NCBI RefSeq assembly: GCF_007827275.1
Contig: NZ_VISE01000001.1
Coordinates: forward strand, 3,968,001 to 4,032,000
Source: Gillisia sp. Hel_I_86
GTDB taxonomy: Bacteria > Bacteroidota > Bacteroidia > Flavobacteriales > Flavobacteriaceae
Reading direction: 5' to 3'
DNA length: 64,000 nucleotides
Below the pieces are notes generated by a model that was not told where the DNA came from, searched no databases, and saw nothing but the letters and a program-made list of their open reading frames with translations. A program made the translations under genes and the position numbers. Below are positions 16,386 to 28,600 of this stretch, in pieces (the stretch's first letter is position 1; the number at the start of each line of letters is the position of its first letter).

Positions 16386-19300
16386 CAATTGATTTTAACT
16401 AGGATTCACAGGACTTAGGAACGAATAAAGGTGCCTGCAGCTGTTGTGAATTGCTTTCAGAATTGTATTTTTAACTAGGATTCACAGGTACCGTCCATGA
16501 AGCACCTTGTGCTACACCGTTGTGAATTGCTTTCAGAATTGTATTTTTAACTAGGATTCACAGGAATATGCTGGAAGCCTTGCTCCTCAAAGGGTTGTGA
16601 ATTGCTTTCAGAATTGTATTTTTAACTAGGATTCACAGGATGATATACTACTTTATCAATAGTATATATGTTGTGAATTGCTTTCAGAATTGTATTTTTA
16701 ACTAGGATTCACAGGGCAATTTTTCTTTTAGTGCTGATTGGTATGTTGTGAATTGCTTTCAGAATTGTATTTTTAACTAGGATTCACAGGGTTTACATGA
16801 TTAGAACCATCCCCAATAAGTTGTGAATTGCTTTCAGAATTGTATTTTTAACTAGGATTCACAGGGAGATCGATGAAACAAACATAGACAACTATGTTGT
16901 GAATTGCTTTCAGAATTGTATTTTTAACTAGGATTCACAGGATTACGTAGTGTGCCGCTAAGGCGGCAGGGGTTGTGAATTGCTTTCAGAATTGTATTTT
17001 TAACTAGGATTCACAGGCTGATTGTTGCAGCTTTGCCGCTGCCGGTAGTTGTGAATTGCTTTCAGAATTGTATTTTTAACTAGGATTCACAGGTTGCGGT
17101 TTAATTGACCGCGTTCTCGTTCGTTGTGAATTGCTTTCAGAATTGTATTTTTAACTAGGATTCACAGGGATAGTAGGTTTCAATTATTAGGTACCACAGT
17201 TGTGAATTGCTTTCAGAATTGTATTTTTAACTAGGATTCACAGGTTTTTCTACTGAAACCTTTTCGATTTTGGTGTTGTGAATTGCTTTCAGAATTGTAT
17301 TTTTAACTAGGATTCACAGGTTCAGGCTTTGGTTCCCCTCTAAGCTGATCGTTGTGAATTGCTTTCAGAATTGTATTTTTAACTAGGATTCACAGGATTA
17401 TTTAATTTGTCTTTCATCCTTTCATAGTTGTGAATTGCTTTCAGAATTGTATTTTTAACTAGGATTCACAGGTTGAATATCCCATTGCACTGTTCAATGT
17501 GAGTTGTGAATTGCTTTCAGAATTGTATTTTTAACTAGGATTCACAGGCATTTCGGTAAGCAAAACAAAATGCGGTACGTTGTGAATTGCTTTCAGAATT
17601 GTATTTTTAACTAGGATTCACAGGAACTCTATATGAGTGGAATGATGTTCCTATGTTGTGAATTGCTTTCAGAATTGTATTTTTAACTAGGATTCACAGG
17701 TTAAAGCTACTGTTATTAAAGGGTTCGTTAGTTGTGAATTGCTTTCAGAATTGTATTTTTAACTAGGATTCACAGGAAATGCCTATGTAATTAACGCGAC
17801 AGACGAGTTGTGAATTGCTTTCAGAATTGTATTTTTAACTAGGATTCACAGGAGCTGCTTTTGGTGCAGGATATGTTATAGGTTGTGAATTGCTTTCAGA
17901 ATTGTATTTTTAACTAGGATTCACAGGAAGCTGCAGCTGCTCTTTTAGTTTCTGCTGGTTGTGAATTGCTTTCAGAATTGTATTTTTAACTAGGATTCAC
18001 AGGTTGTGGAAAAGATATAGCATAGCAAACGGTTGTGAATTGCTTTCAGAATTGTATTTTTAACTAGGATTCACAGGAAACATCGTAATCCACATCTACT
18101 GCCAAGGGTTGTGAATTGCTTTCAGAATTGTATTTTTAACTAGGATTCACAGGTTTGTGGAAAAGATATAGCATAGCAAACGGGTTGTGAATTGCTTTCA
18201 GAATTGTATTTTTAACTAGGATTCACAGGGTTGGTCCAATGAGTAACATCACTGAATTTGTTGTGAATTGCTTTCAGAATTGTATTTTTAACTAGGATTC
18301 ACAGGAACATACCATATACAAGTACGTTGGCAACGTTGTGAATTGCTTTCAGAATTGTATTTTTAACTAGGATTCACAGGAATAAAATTGAGTAGAGCAG
18401 ATTGGGTAATGTTGTGAATTGCTTTCAGAATTGTATTTTTAACTAGGATTCACAGGCAAGTATTCTCTTCTTACGATGAAGCCTTAGTTGTGAATTGCTT
18501 TCAGAATTGTATTTTTAACTAGGATTCACAGGTCACACCTTACTTACCTCCATCAATGGGTTGTTGTGAATTGCTTTCAGAATTGTATTTTTAACTAGGA
18601 TTCACAGGCCCTGGTATCTATCAGCAATGAAGCCAGTAGTTGTGAATTGCTTTCAGAATTGTATTTTTAACTAGGATTCACAGGATTTTAGTTGTTTTGC
18701 GTTGGCTTGGATAAGTTGTGAATTGCTTTCAGAATTGTATTTTTAACTAGGATTCACAGGACTGAAGGGGTTCTAGAACACCTCCTCCAGGTTGTGAATT
18801 GCTTTCAGAATTGTATTTTTAACTAGGATTCACAGGGACAGCATACAAAATGCTCATGTTTTGGCAGTTGTGAATTGCTTTCAGAATTGTATTTTTAACT
18901 AGGATTCACAGGGACAGCATACAAAATGCTCATGTTTTGGCAGTTGTGAATTGCTTTCAGAATTGTATTTTTAACTAGGATTCACAGGTAATAAATTAAT
19001 GGAATCGTCCTTAAATGTGTTGTGAATTGCTTTCAGAATTGTATTTTTAACTAGGATTCACAGGTTGAATCTGAATTACCAGAGGATATGCAAGGTTGTG
19101 AATTGCTTTCAGAATTGTATTTTTAACTAGGATTCACAGGTTTGATTTTAAAAAGGAAATATTAATAGTAGTTGTGAATTGCTTTCAGAATTGTATTTTT
19201 AACTAGGATTCACAGGAGATATCGAATTTGCCAGCAACGCAATAGGTTGTGAATTGCTTTCAGAATTGTATTTTTAACTAGGATTCACAGGAATATCTAA

Positions 19301-22300
19301 ATTGATATTGTTAGCGTGTAGGTTGTGAATTGCTTTCAGAATTGTATTTTTAACTAGGATTCACAGGTAGATTTATGTTAGGAGTGTACCCAGAAGAGTT
19401 GTGAATTGCTTTCAGAATTGTATTTTTAACTAGGATTCACAGGGAATTCGGGTCTTTGTAGCCTACTATCGGGGTTGTGAATTGCTTTCAGAATTGTATT
19501 TTTAACTAGGATTCACAGGAGTTCTAACTGACGCATCAACAATATCGTGGTTGTGAATTGCTTTCAGAATTGTATTTTTAACTAGGATTCACAGGTTTCT
19601 TTAGCTTTTGTTGCCATAATGTTTAGTTGTGAATTGCTTTCAGAATTGTATTTTTAACTAGGATTCACAGGCCACGGGCGTTTGTTTCGAGCCATTCTTG
19701 GTTGTGAATTGCTTTCAGAATTGTATTTTTAACTAGGATTCACAGGATTGTTTCATAGAATCATCCATATTTTCTAGTTGTGAATTGCTTTCAGAATTGT
19801 ATTTTTAACTAGGATTCACAGGGCTGTTAATGTTTATAGTTATTAATAATGTGTTGTGAATTGCTTTCAGAATTGTATTTTTAACTAGGATTCACAGGCT
19901 TACAAGTGCCAATTCCATATTATTGATTGTTGTGAATTGCTTTCAGAATTGTATTTTTAACTAGGATTCACAGGGGGATAACAAGGCTGTCGCTGGAAAC
20001 TGTAGTTGTGAATTGCTTTCAGAATTGTATTTTTAACTAGGATTCACAGGACTTTGGGAAATACCAAGGCACTTGGAGGGTTGTGAATTGCTTTCAGAAT
20101 TGTATTTTTAACTAGGATTCACAGGCTGGGTAAAGGAGATAGCATTTTCATTAAGGTTGTGAATTGCTTTCAGAATTGTATTTTTAACTAGGATTCACAG
20201 GATCAAACAGATTTAGATTTAGATCCATTTGTTGTGAATTGCTTTCAGAATTGTATTTTTAACTAGGATTCACAGGTCACATCAACATCCGCTTCCAAAG
20301 TTGCTTGTTGTGAATTGCTTTCAGAATTGTATTTTTAACTAGGATTCACAGGAAATAAAGAAATCAAATATTATTCAATTATGTTGTGAATTGCTTTCAG
20401 AATTGTATTTTTAACTAGGATTCACAGGCCTAGGAGGGTTTGGCAAATACGATTTTGAGTTGTGAATTGCTTTCAGAATTGTATTTTTAACTAGGATTCA
20501 CAGGAAATCGTGATTTCATCCGATGTCCCACACGGTTGTGAATTGCTTTCAGAATTGTATTTTTAACTAGGATTCACAGGTCCTTTTTATTTATTAATCA
20601 TTAATCCCCCGTTGTGAATTGCTTTCAGAATTGTATTTTTAACTAGGATTCACAGGCATCTGCTATTTTTAATGCGATAACCGTAGGTTGTGAATTGCTT
20701 TCAGAATTGTATTTTTAACTAGGATTCACAGGCTAAGTGATTCTATGAATAATCTAACATAGGTTGTGAATTGCTTTCAGAATTGTATTTTTAACTAGGA
20801 TTCACAGGTATAAAATGTAGCAGACTTACTTGCTAGAAGTTGTGAATTGCTTTCAGAATTGTATTTTTAACTAGGATTCACAGGGCTATATCCATTACAG
20901 GACTAGGAAATTTAGTTGTGAATTGCTTTCAGAATTGTATTTTTAACTAGGATTCACAGGTAAGGGTTGCGAATGCAGAAATGCTTGAAAGTTGTGAATT
21001 GCTTTCAGAATTGTATTTTTAACTAGGATTCACAGGATTTGTTTGATCTTGATAAAATGCTTTCATGTTGTGAATTGCTTTCAGAATTGTATTTTTAACT
21101 AGGATTCACAGGTTCAACATGATGGCAACGAACCCAGATATGTTGTGAATTGCTTTCAGAATTGTATTTTTAACTAGGATTCACAGGAAACCCAAATATA
21201 ACCCCAGCCCAATGAAGTTGTGAATTGCTTTCAGAATTGTATTTTTAACTAGGATTCACAGGGTTTTTCTATTGCGTTATTCCATTTTGATAGTTGTGAA
21301 TTGCTTTCAGAATTGTATTTTTAACTAGGATTCACAGGAATTAAATAGGTTGTTATCATAATTATCCGTTGTGAATTGCTTTCAGAATTGTATTTTTAAC
21401 TAGGATTCACAGGTCCAAAGCCTTTTGTTTTGTATCTTCTCAAGTTGTGAATTGCTTTCAGAATTGTATTTTTAACTAGGATTCACAGGTTAGAAATATT
21501 AATGGATTCAGAAATAGTAGTTGTGAATTGCTTTCAGAATTGTATTTTTAACTAGGATTCACAGGCACTAATCATATACAGCGAAAGTTGTGGTGGTTGT
21601 GAATTGCTTTCAGAATTGTATTTTTAACTAGGATTCACAGGAAATTAATCTTTGCAGGTTTCTAATTGCATGTTGTGAATTACTTTCAGAATTGTATTTT
21701 TAACTAGGATTCACAGGTTGCTTCCGTATCTAGTTGCTTTGGTATCTGTTGTGAATTGCTTTCAGAATTGTATTTTTAACTAGGATTCACAGGTTAATGG
21801 TTGCCGGTAAGATATCGCTGGACGTTGTGAATTGCTTTCAGAATTGTATTTTTAACTAGGATTCACAGGATTATAAACGCTTTATGAAATGGCTTAAGCG
21901 TTGTGAATTGCTTTCAGAATTGTATTTTTAACTAGGATTCACAGGTTTAGAGGGCGTGGGGCGTTGCAGTTGACAGTTGTGAATTGCTTTCAGAATTGTA
22001 TTTTTAACTAGGATTCACAGGATTCAACATGATGGCAACGAACCCAGATATGTTGTGAATTGCTTTCAGAATTGTATTTTTAACTAGGATTCACAGGATT
22101 ATTGAAGGTAGTATTGGTGTGGCATATGTTGTGAATTGCTTTCAGAATTGTATTTTTAACTAGGATTCACAGGCTGTAGATGCAAATTTCACTACAATGG
22201 GTAGTTGTGAATTGCTTTCAGAATTGTATTTTTAACTAGGATTCACAGGCTCGTTTAGCGCATCTAAATCTTCTTTGTCGTTGTGAATTGCTTTCAGAAT

Positions 22301-24145
22301 TGTATTTTTAACTAGGATTCACAGGCTGCCCATTAAAAAACTGAGCCCAGAGGAGTTGTGAATTGCTTTCAGAATTGTATTTTTAACTAGGATTCACAGG
22401 AACTGCAGTTGTTTGGTAGTTGTATCATAGGTTGTGAATTGCTTTCAGAATTGTATTTTTAACTAGGATTCACAGGTCTCTAACGACGTATAATATGAAT
22501 CCAATAGTTGTGAATTGCTTTCAGAATTGTATTTTTAACTAGGATTCACAGGCTTTTTTTTTATCTAAAAACCAATAAGGCAGTTGTGAATTGCTTTCAG
22601 AATTGTATTTTTAACTAGGATTCACAGGGGGTTGTTCTATTACTGCAGCTACCGTTAGTTGTGAATTGCTTTCAGAATTGTATTTTTAACTAGGATTCAC
22701 AGGGGCCAAACGGTGCAGCATTACATAAAACATGTTGTGAATTGCTTTCAGAATTGTATTTTTAACTAGGATTCACAGGAAAACCTCTTTACCACTGCGA
22801 ATGGTTTAGGTTGTGAATTGCTTTCAGAATTGTATTTTTAACTAGGATTCACAGGTAATCTTAATCAAAAGAACTGGTCTACCATGTTGTGAATTGCTTT
22901 CAGAATTGTATTTTTAACTAGGATTCACAGGTATGAATCTAAATCCCCAGAACCTTCCAAAGTTGTGAATTGCTTTCAGAATTGTATTTTTAACTAGGAT
23001 TCACAGGGCACGCAAGAGTAAGCACGTGAGATTGGGGGTTGTGAATTGCTTTCAGAATTGTATTTTTAACTAGGATTCACAGGTTGGTCTAAAAGTTCTT
23101 TTTCTGCTCCAAGGTTGTGAATTGCTTTCAGAATTGTATTTTTAACTAGGATTCACAGGAAGGAAATTATGCTTCAACCAAAGCTTATAGTTGTGAATTG
23201 CTTTCAGAATTGTATTTTTAACTAGGATTCACAGGTTATGCAGGAAAAATCAATAGATCCTCATAGTTGTGAATTGCTTTCAGAATTGTATTTTTAACTA
23301 GGATTCACAGGTCATCTTTATACTCTTGTCTTAAACGATTAGTTGTGAATTGCTTTCAGAATTGTATTTTTAACTAGGATTCACAGGGCATATCATTGCC
23401 TGGACAGGCCAATACAAGTTGTGAATTGCTTTCAGAATTGTATTTTTAACTAGGATTCACAGGCAAATGCTTTTTTAATACCTTCTTTTGCCAGTTGTGA
23501 ATTGCTTTCAGAATTGTATTTTTAACTAGGATTCACAGGTGTTGTTTATTTTAGTTGTTCTTTCTTTATGTTGTGAATTGCTTTCAGAATTGTATTTTTA
23601 ACTAGGATTCACAGGGGTTGATGTTCCTTCGGATTTGTCTGGCAAGTTGTGAATTGCTTTCAGAATTGTATTTTTAACTAGGATTCACAGGCAGACAAGA
23701 TGGATGCCTTGATAATGAGAAGTTGTGAATTGCTTTCAGAATTGTATTTTTAACTAGGATTCACAGGTCATTTTTTAAATTAATCTCTGTAAAGTACGTT
23801 GTGAATTGCTTTCAGAATTGTATTTTTAACTAGGATTCACAGGGCGAAGCTTTTTTTTACCCCAAGTTTTTGGTTGTGAATTGCTTTCAGAATTGTATTT
23901 TTAACTAGGATTCACAGGAGTTTCGGCTCAATAATGCACACGGCCAGAGTTGTGAATTGCTTTCAGAATTGTATTTTTAACTAGGATTCACAGGTTGTTT
24001 TGAAAAAGAATCGAGCGTAGTTCGTTGTGAATTGCTTTCAGAATTGTATTTTTAACTAGGATTCACAGGAAGTGTTTATTTACACAATCATCGTGGTAAG
24101 TTGTGAATTGCTTTCAGAATTGTATTTTTAACTAGGATTCACAGG
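16386..24145 (+). CRISPR. Type II-C CRISPR array, 102 spacers
   Basis: 102 full 46-bp repeats start at 16443 and the last spans 24100-24145. A degenerate, 5'-truncated copy at 16386-16412 precedes them. Repeats begin GTTGTGAATTGC and end TAGGATTCACAGG. Spacers number 102: 84 of 30 bp, 17 of 29 bp and one of 28 bp. I saw only one variant repeat (21672, GAATTACTTTC). The plus strand is the crRNA strand, because the 5' part of the repeat is complementary to the tracrRNA anti-repeat. Each full repeat holds TTG (positions 2-4), a 19-nt gap and TATTTTTA (24-31), a promoter-like pair; the degenerate copy has lost it. Three protospacers are represented twice. The 5' position of the degenerate repeat suggests new units were added at the right, cas-proximal end, as reported for II-C loci. 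Confidence 0.98.
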
Positions 24146-24172
24146 ATACCCGCCATAAAAAGCTGGTATCCT
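24143..24172 (+). terminator. Hairpin closing the CRISPR array
   Basis: AGGATACC (24143-24150, sharing its first bases with the last repeat) pairs perfectly with GGTATCCT (24165-24172), followed by GTTTCTTA. It stands exactly where plus-strand array transcription should end before meeting convergent cas2. The T-run is weak. Confidence 0.5.
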
Positions 24173-24379
24173 GTTTCTTAGCTGCATTATTAGGATTAAA
24201 AAATGAGGAGATATTTAATCGTAACGACTCCCTCACAAATTCCTTTTTTGTTTCTAACCTGGACAAATAAAATTTTCCTCTAACATCAATGTGGAAGTAG
24301 TATGTCATTTCGACACGCAGCGAAGTGGAGTGAGAAATCTCATACAACCCACCTTTCGGTCGGGGGATGTCAAGTAATT
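24173..24379. other. Gap between array and cas2 with an interspersed repeat
   Basis: No gene is seen. Around 24302-24348 is a copy of an intergenic repeat (TCATTTCGACACGCAGCG, then GTGAGAAATCTCATAC) of the kind scattered through the right half of the window. If spacers are added at the cas-proximal end, this is where the leader should be. Confidence 0.4.
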
Positions 24380-24796
<417 letters not shown>

Positions 24797-25693
24797 CTAT
24801 TCGTACACCGGATATAAAATTTTTCTTCCCGTGCCCAAAAAGCATTCATATAAACTATTGGTGGTACGGCTCATTGCAACCATCAACGGACTTAACTTAT
24901 CATCTATCTTTACGTCCATTGCCGGGATTTGTAGCAGCTGACTTTTTAAAAAAGTATTGAGTTCTTCTATATTTTCCCCGCTTTCCACTATTTCATATAC
25001 CAGTTCATCCACAAATGGGCGATACGGCTCCATAATATCGTCTGCCAGGCAAAACGCATTGTATTTGTTTCGGTGAAAAATACCAACAGAAGGCAACATG
25101 CCGCTACTTATCAATGCCCTAGCAGTAACCGCCCTTAATATGGCATAGCCATAATTGAGAAGATTGTTAGGTGGGATTCCTTTTTGATACCTGTTGAATC
25201 CGTCAATATCAAATATATTTTGCCAGTAATGGGCAGCTGAAATGGCTTCATGATTTTCAGTATCACCACTTTTCACTTCCCCAGCCCACCTCAATAGTTT
25301 TTTATGGTTTTTTCCCCTGCGCAATAAATGATTGGCTTGATTGCCAATTTTGGAAGTAACGGTTTGTTGCCATAAATTTTTTTTAAGGGGAAGGCTGGCG
25401 TTCAACTGATTTCTAAAACGTTCCGTCTGTTGGGTATGGCCAACCAAAGGCTGAAGTATACTACAAGGTAAATGTTGTTTATCGCAGTTTACCACAGCAG
25501 CTTTATTTTGGATAAGCTTGGTTAACAACCCATTGGTAATGGTAATTTGAGGGTTTTCCAGAATTAGCACCCCGATATCCTCGATAGATACAGTCTTTGC
25601 CTCCTTTTCTTCTTCAGGATAAGAAACCACCAATTGTTCGTTTTTGGTGCTCAGGTAAGCGGGATTGCCGAAAAAGAGGGTGCGTTTGATCAT
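24797..25693 (-). CDS. cas1: CRISPR-associated integrase Cas1
   Basis: A 298-residue type II Cas1. The N-terminal beta domain begins IKRTLFFGNPAYLSTKNEQL with IEDIGVLILENPQITIT. The catalytic helical domain has NLLNYGYAILRAVTARALISSGMLPSVGIFH and DDIMEPYRPFVDELVYEIV, with the metal-binding Glu, His and Asp/Glu positions of the family. It integrates new spacers with Cas2. It starts 5 nt after the cas9 stop, so it is in the same transcript. Length is normal and the gene is intact. Confidence 0.95.
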   Translation of the reverse strand: MIKRTLFFGNPAYLSTKNEQLVVSYPEEEKEAKTVSIEDIGVLILENPQITITNGLLTKLIQNKAAVVNCDKQHLPCSILQPLVGHTQQTERFRNQLNASLPLKKNLWQQTVTSKIGNQANHLLRRGKNHKKLLRWAGEVKSGDTENHEAISAAHYWQNIFDIDGFNRYQKGIPPNNLLNYGYAILRAVTARALISSGMLPSVGIFHRNKYNAFCLADDIMEPYRPFVDELVYEIVESGENIEELNTFLKSQLLQIPAMDVKIDDKLSPLMVAMSRTTNSLYECFLGTGRKILYPVYE

Positions 25694-25698
25694 AGTTT

Positions 25699-28600
25699 CT
25701 AATATTCGCCAGTTTGAACAATATTTCCCAAATGGTTCAATCTTACCTTAACAATTCCATCTAGATGGCCTAAACTTTTAATAGGTTTCCAGGTAATATC
25801 TTTTAATTCTTTTACATCATTAACTTCTGTTTCTAAATGATGTCTAAAAACATAATCACGTACCGCTGAATTTCCATATTCAACTTTTGATATTTTCTGA
25901 ACACGGAATAAATTAGGAGAGATCAAATTCTGATTACTTGGATCTAACAGGTCTATTTCGAGCGGATCGAAATTTTCATTCGGAAAAATGAACATTTCGT
26001 TTTGCTTTAAACTGAAAAGAAGAGGCCATCCATTTTGATTTTTTTCTTTTACAATTGACAGCTTTTGGTCTTTACGAATAACAGCATCATAAAATGGTAC
26101 AACATCATCATCCAATTCACCATCTTCATCTTGGTAAATGGCAACGTGATGATTATTGCCAGTACTCACAAAATCAACTGGTATTTCTTGACCGTTTTCA
26201 TCAAAAATACTTTCTCCCAAATGGTTTTTTGCCGTATGTAAAGATTGGGCATTACTCACTCCTGTGATCCTAACCCTTTTAATCACAATACCTTTTTCTT
26301 TATTTAAATAAATAGGATGAGTGTCTAAATCAGAAAAGGCTTTTTTGTAATCGTTCCCGTATTCCTTTAACCTGGCATTAAGTGCGTTTTTCACAGTATT
26401 ATCCAGTATTTTATCGATGTGTTTCGCGTTTTTAAAGTTATCTGAATTAAGATCTTTCCTTATGGTAAAAATTTCCTCAAAACATAGCACTTCTTTCAAA
26501 AGTCCCCCATTGTGAGTTATAGAATCATTTTTGAGCATTTTGGTATCAAAAGCTACCTGAGGATTATTGTTATACTGTGCAAGGTGATTTAGAACTACCT
26601 CTCTTTCTTTTAAATTAATAATTAGCCGTGCTTCCTCCAGTGTAAACCGCTTGCTTATTTTGGTGGGTTTTTCAAGTGGTCTTTTGGACTTACCATAAAT
26701 AGTTTCCTTGTGCAGTTGTCCTCTAGGCGTGAGTTGAATTTTAGATTTAATTTGCCCCTTACCTGTCTTGGTCTTATTAATATTCTGGGTAACTACTTTA
26801 TTTTTGTTCTTAAAACTTATCAAAATACTTTCAATATGTTGTTTTGCGCTTTCGCGAAAACGTGGCATTGGGCTTTTATAAACACTTTTCCCTTTCTCAT
26901 TACGCTCTTTAATATTTGCCTCTATATTTTTAATGAGTGGATGATTATCTTGAGTCGAGTCTTTCCTAGCGCTTAGGTTATTAATGTGTTGAATGTGGTT
27001 GCGAGTGGTAAAAGCAACCGCAAGCGCATCCATTGCGTGATGGCGATGATCATTGCGCTTAGTCCAATCTTTAATGACTTCATGTTTCTTTAACTTTTGA
27101 GTGGTTTTGTTTAATCGTTCCTCAAATTCGGTGAGGCCTAAGGCACTATACTTGGGCAAGTTAAGCTCTTTCATCACATTGATAAGATCCCAATCATTTC
27201 TCAATTTATCGGTAATACTTCCAGTGGTAGCTACCACATCTTCAACTACTTCAAACAACATTTCCTTGGCTTTTCTTGCGATATATTGGCTATTGCGTAG
27301 ATCGCGTTCTATAAACCCATCAGGAATTTTGGCTAATGGCATCAATAGTTTATTACGTTTTGCCCTGTTGATTTTACCATCTTTGTGCATTGCTTCAATG
27401 CGCTCCACAAAAGCTTCTAATCCCAAATGGTAGTCTTGTGATATAAAATCATAGGCCGTACGGTTTGCTTTTTTAAGGTTATCCTTTTTAAAGGCAAGTG
27501 TTTTGTTAGAAAAAGAATCGTCAAATAACAAAGCCTTTGGAATGATATGCTCAATATCAATTTCTTTGCTGAAAATTTTATCGGGTGCTATATATGTGTC
27601 TGTAAATAGGTCTTTGTGCCCTCTGGATTCCAATTCTTGATACAGGCGATATCGGATAACGTCATTTTTAGTGGGATTGGGAATACCGAATTTCTGTGTA
27701 AGAAGTTTACGTATTTCATCATTTCGTCGCGTGCCATCAGTAATTCCTTTGGTCATTTCAGCACGTTCTTTAGCCGATTTTTTGAGTTCGCGAGCCAATT
27801 CAATACGTATTTCATCAGGCTTGCCATAGGTATCTATAATTTGATTGACCACATTGACCATTTGGTTAAGGATTTTCTCTACCATAGGATTGCGAAGGCT
27901 ATTCTTTTTAAGTATTTCTAACTTGGGCTTTAATTCGCGATTCTTTAAATCTTCTCTATTGAGACTTTTAGAGTGATTATAACCAGCTCTAGCGCAAGAC
28001 TCAGAATACAAATCGCCATCTTCTAGATAAGGCAGGATATTTCGAATAGCTTTGGCCGAAACGTTTCCATAGTCTTGAGAAAATGAAATATTGGTCAAAA
28101 GTGTTGCGTACTCTGGCTTAAAGCCAAACTTTTTCTGTAGTTTTTTCTTAAGTGCCACACTCGAATTGCCATAAATTAGGCGGTCTTCTTCAGAAATTTT
28201 ATCATCTTCCTCTGTTGCATACAACAAATGCCACAACTGGTAATGTGCTTGCTTCTCAAAATCATCCTCCAAAGGTTTAAAATCCAAAATATTTTTTGAA
28301 ATACCTATTGATGGAAACGTATTTTTAAGCTCCTCCTTAATAGTAGCGGCTGATGCTTTTTTCCAGTCTATACCATAACCTTCTCGTTCTGAAATAGTTT
28401 GAAAAACATTGAACAGTGCAGCATTTGTTCTATTTCCTTCAATTTTATCAAAATTACTTTTCCAATTGCTAAGTTTGCCTATATCCATCTCCTCTGAAAG
28501 AATTTTCAAAAGTTCCTTATAAGTCATGTCTCCACGAAGGTTTAATTCCTCAAACAATTTTTGCCGAATTTCTGCATCTAGGTCTTTTACTTCTATCCGG

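Noticed and set aside
16443-24145. Type I, III or II-A assignment of the CRISPR locus
   Set aside because: Cas9 is present with only cas1 and cas2; csn2, cas4, cas3 and cas10 are absent and the tracrRNA lies upstream of cas9, all of which point to II-C.
24132-24347. 71-codon minus-strand ORF between array and cas2
   Set aside because: It runs into the last CRISPR repeat, the closing hairpin and an interspersed repeat, with no protein-like pattern.
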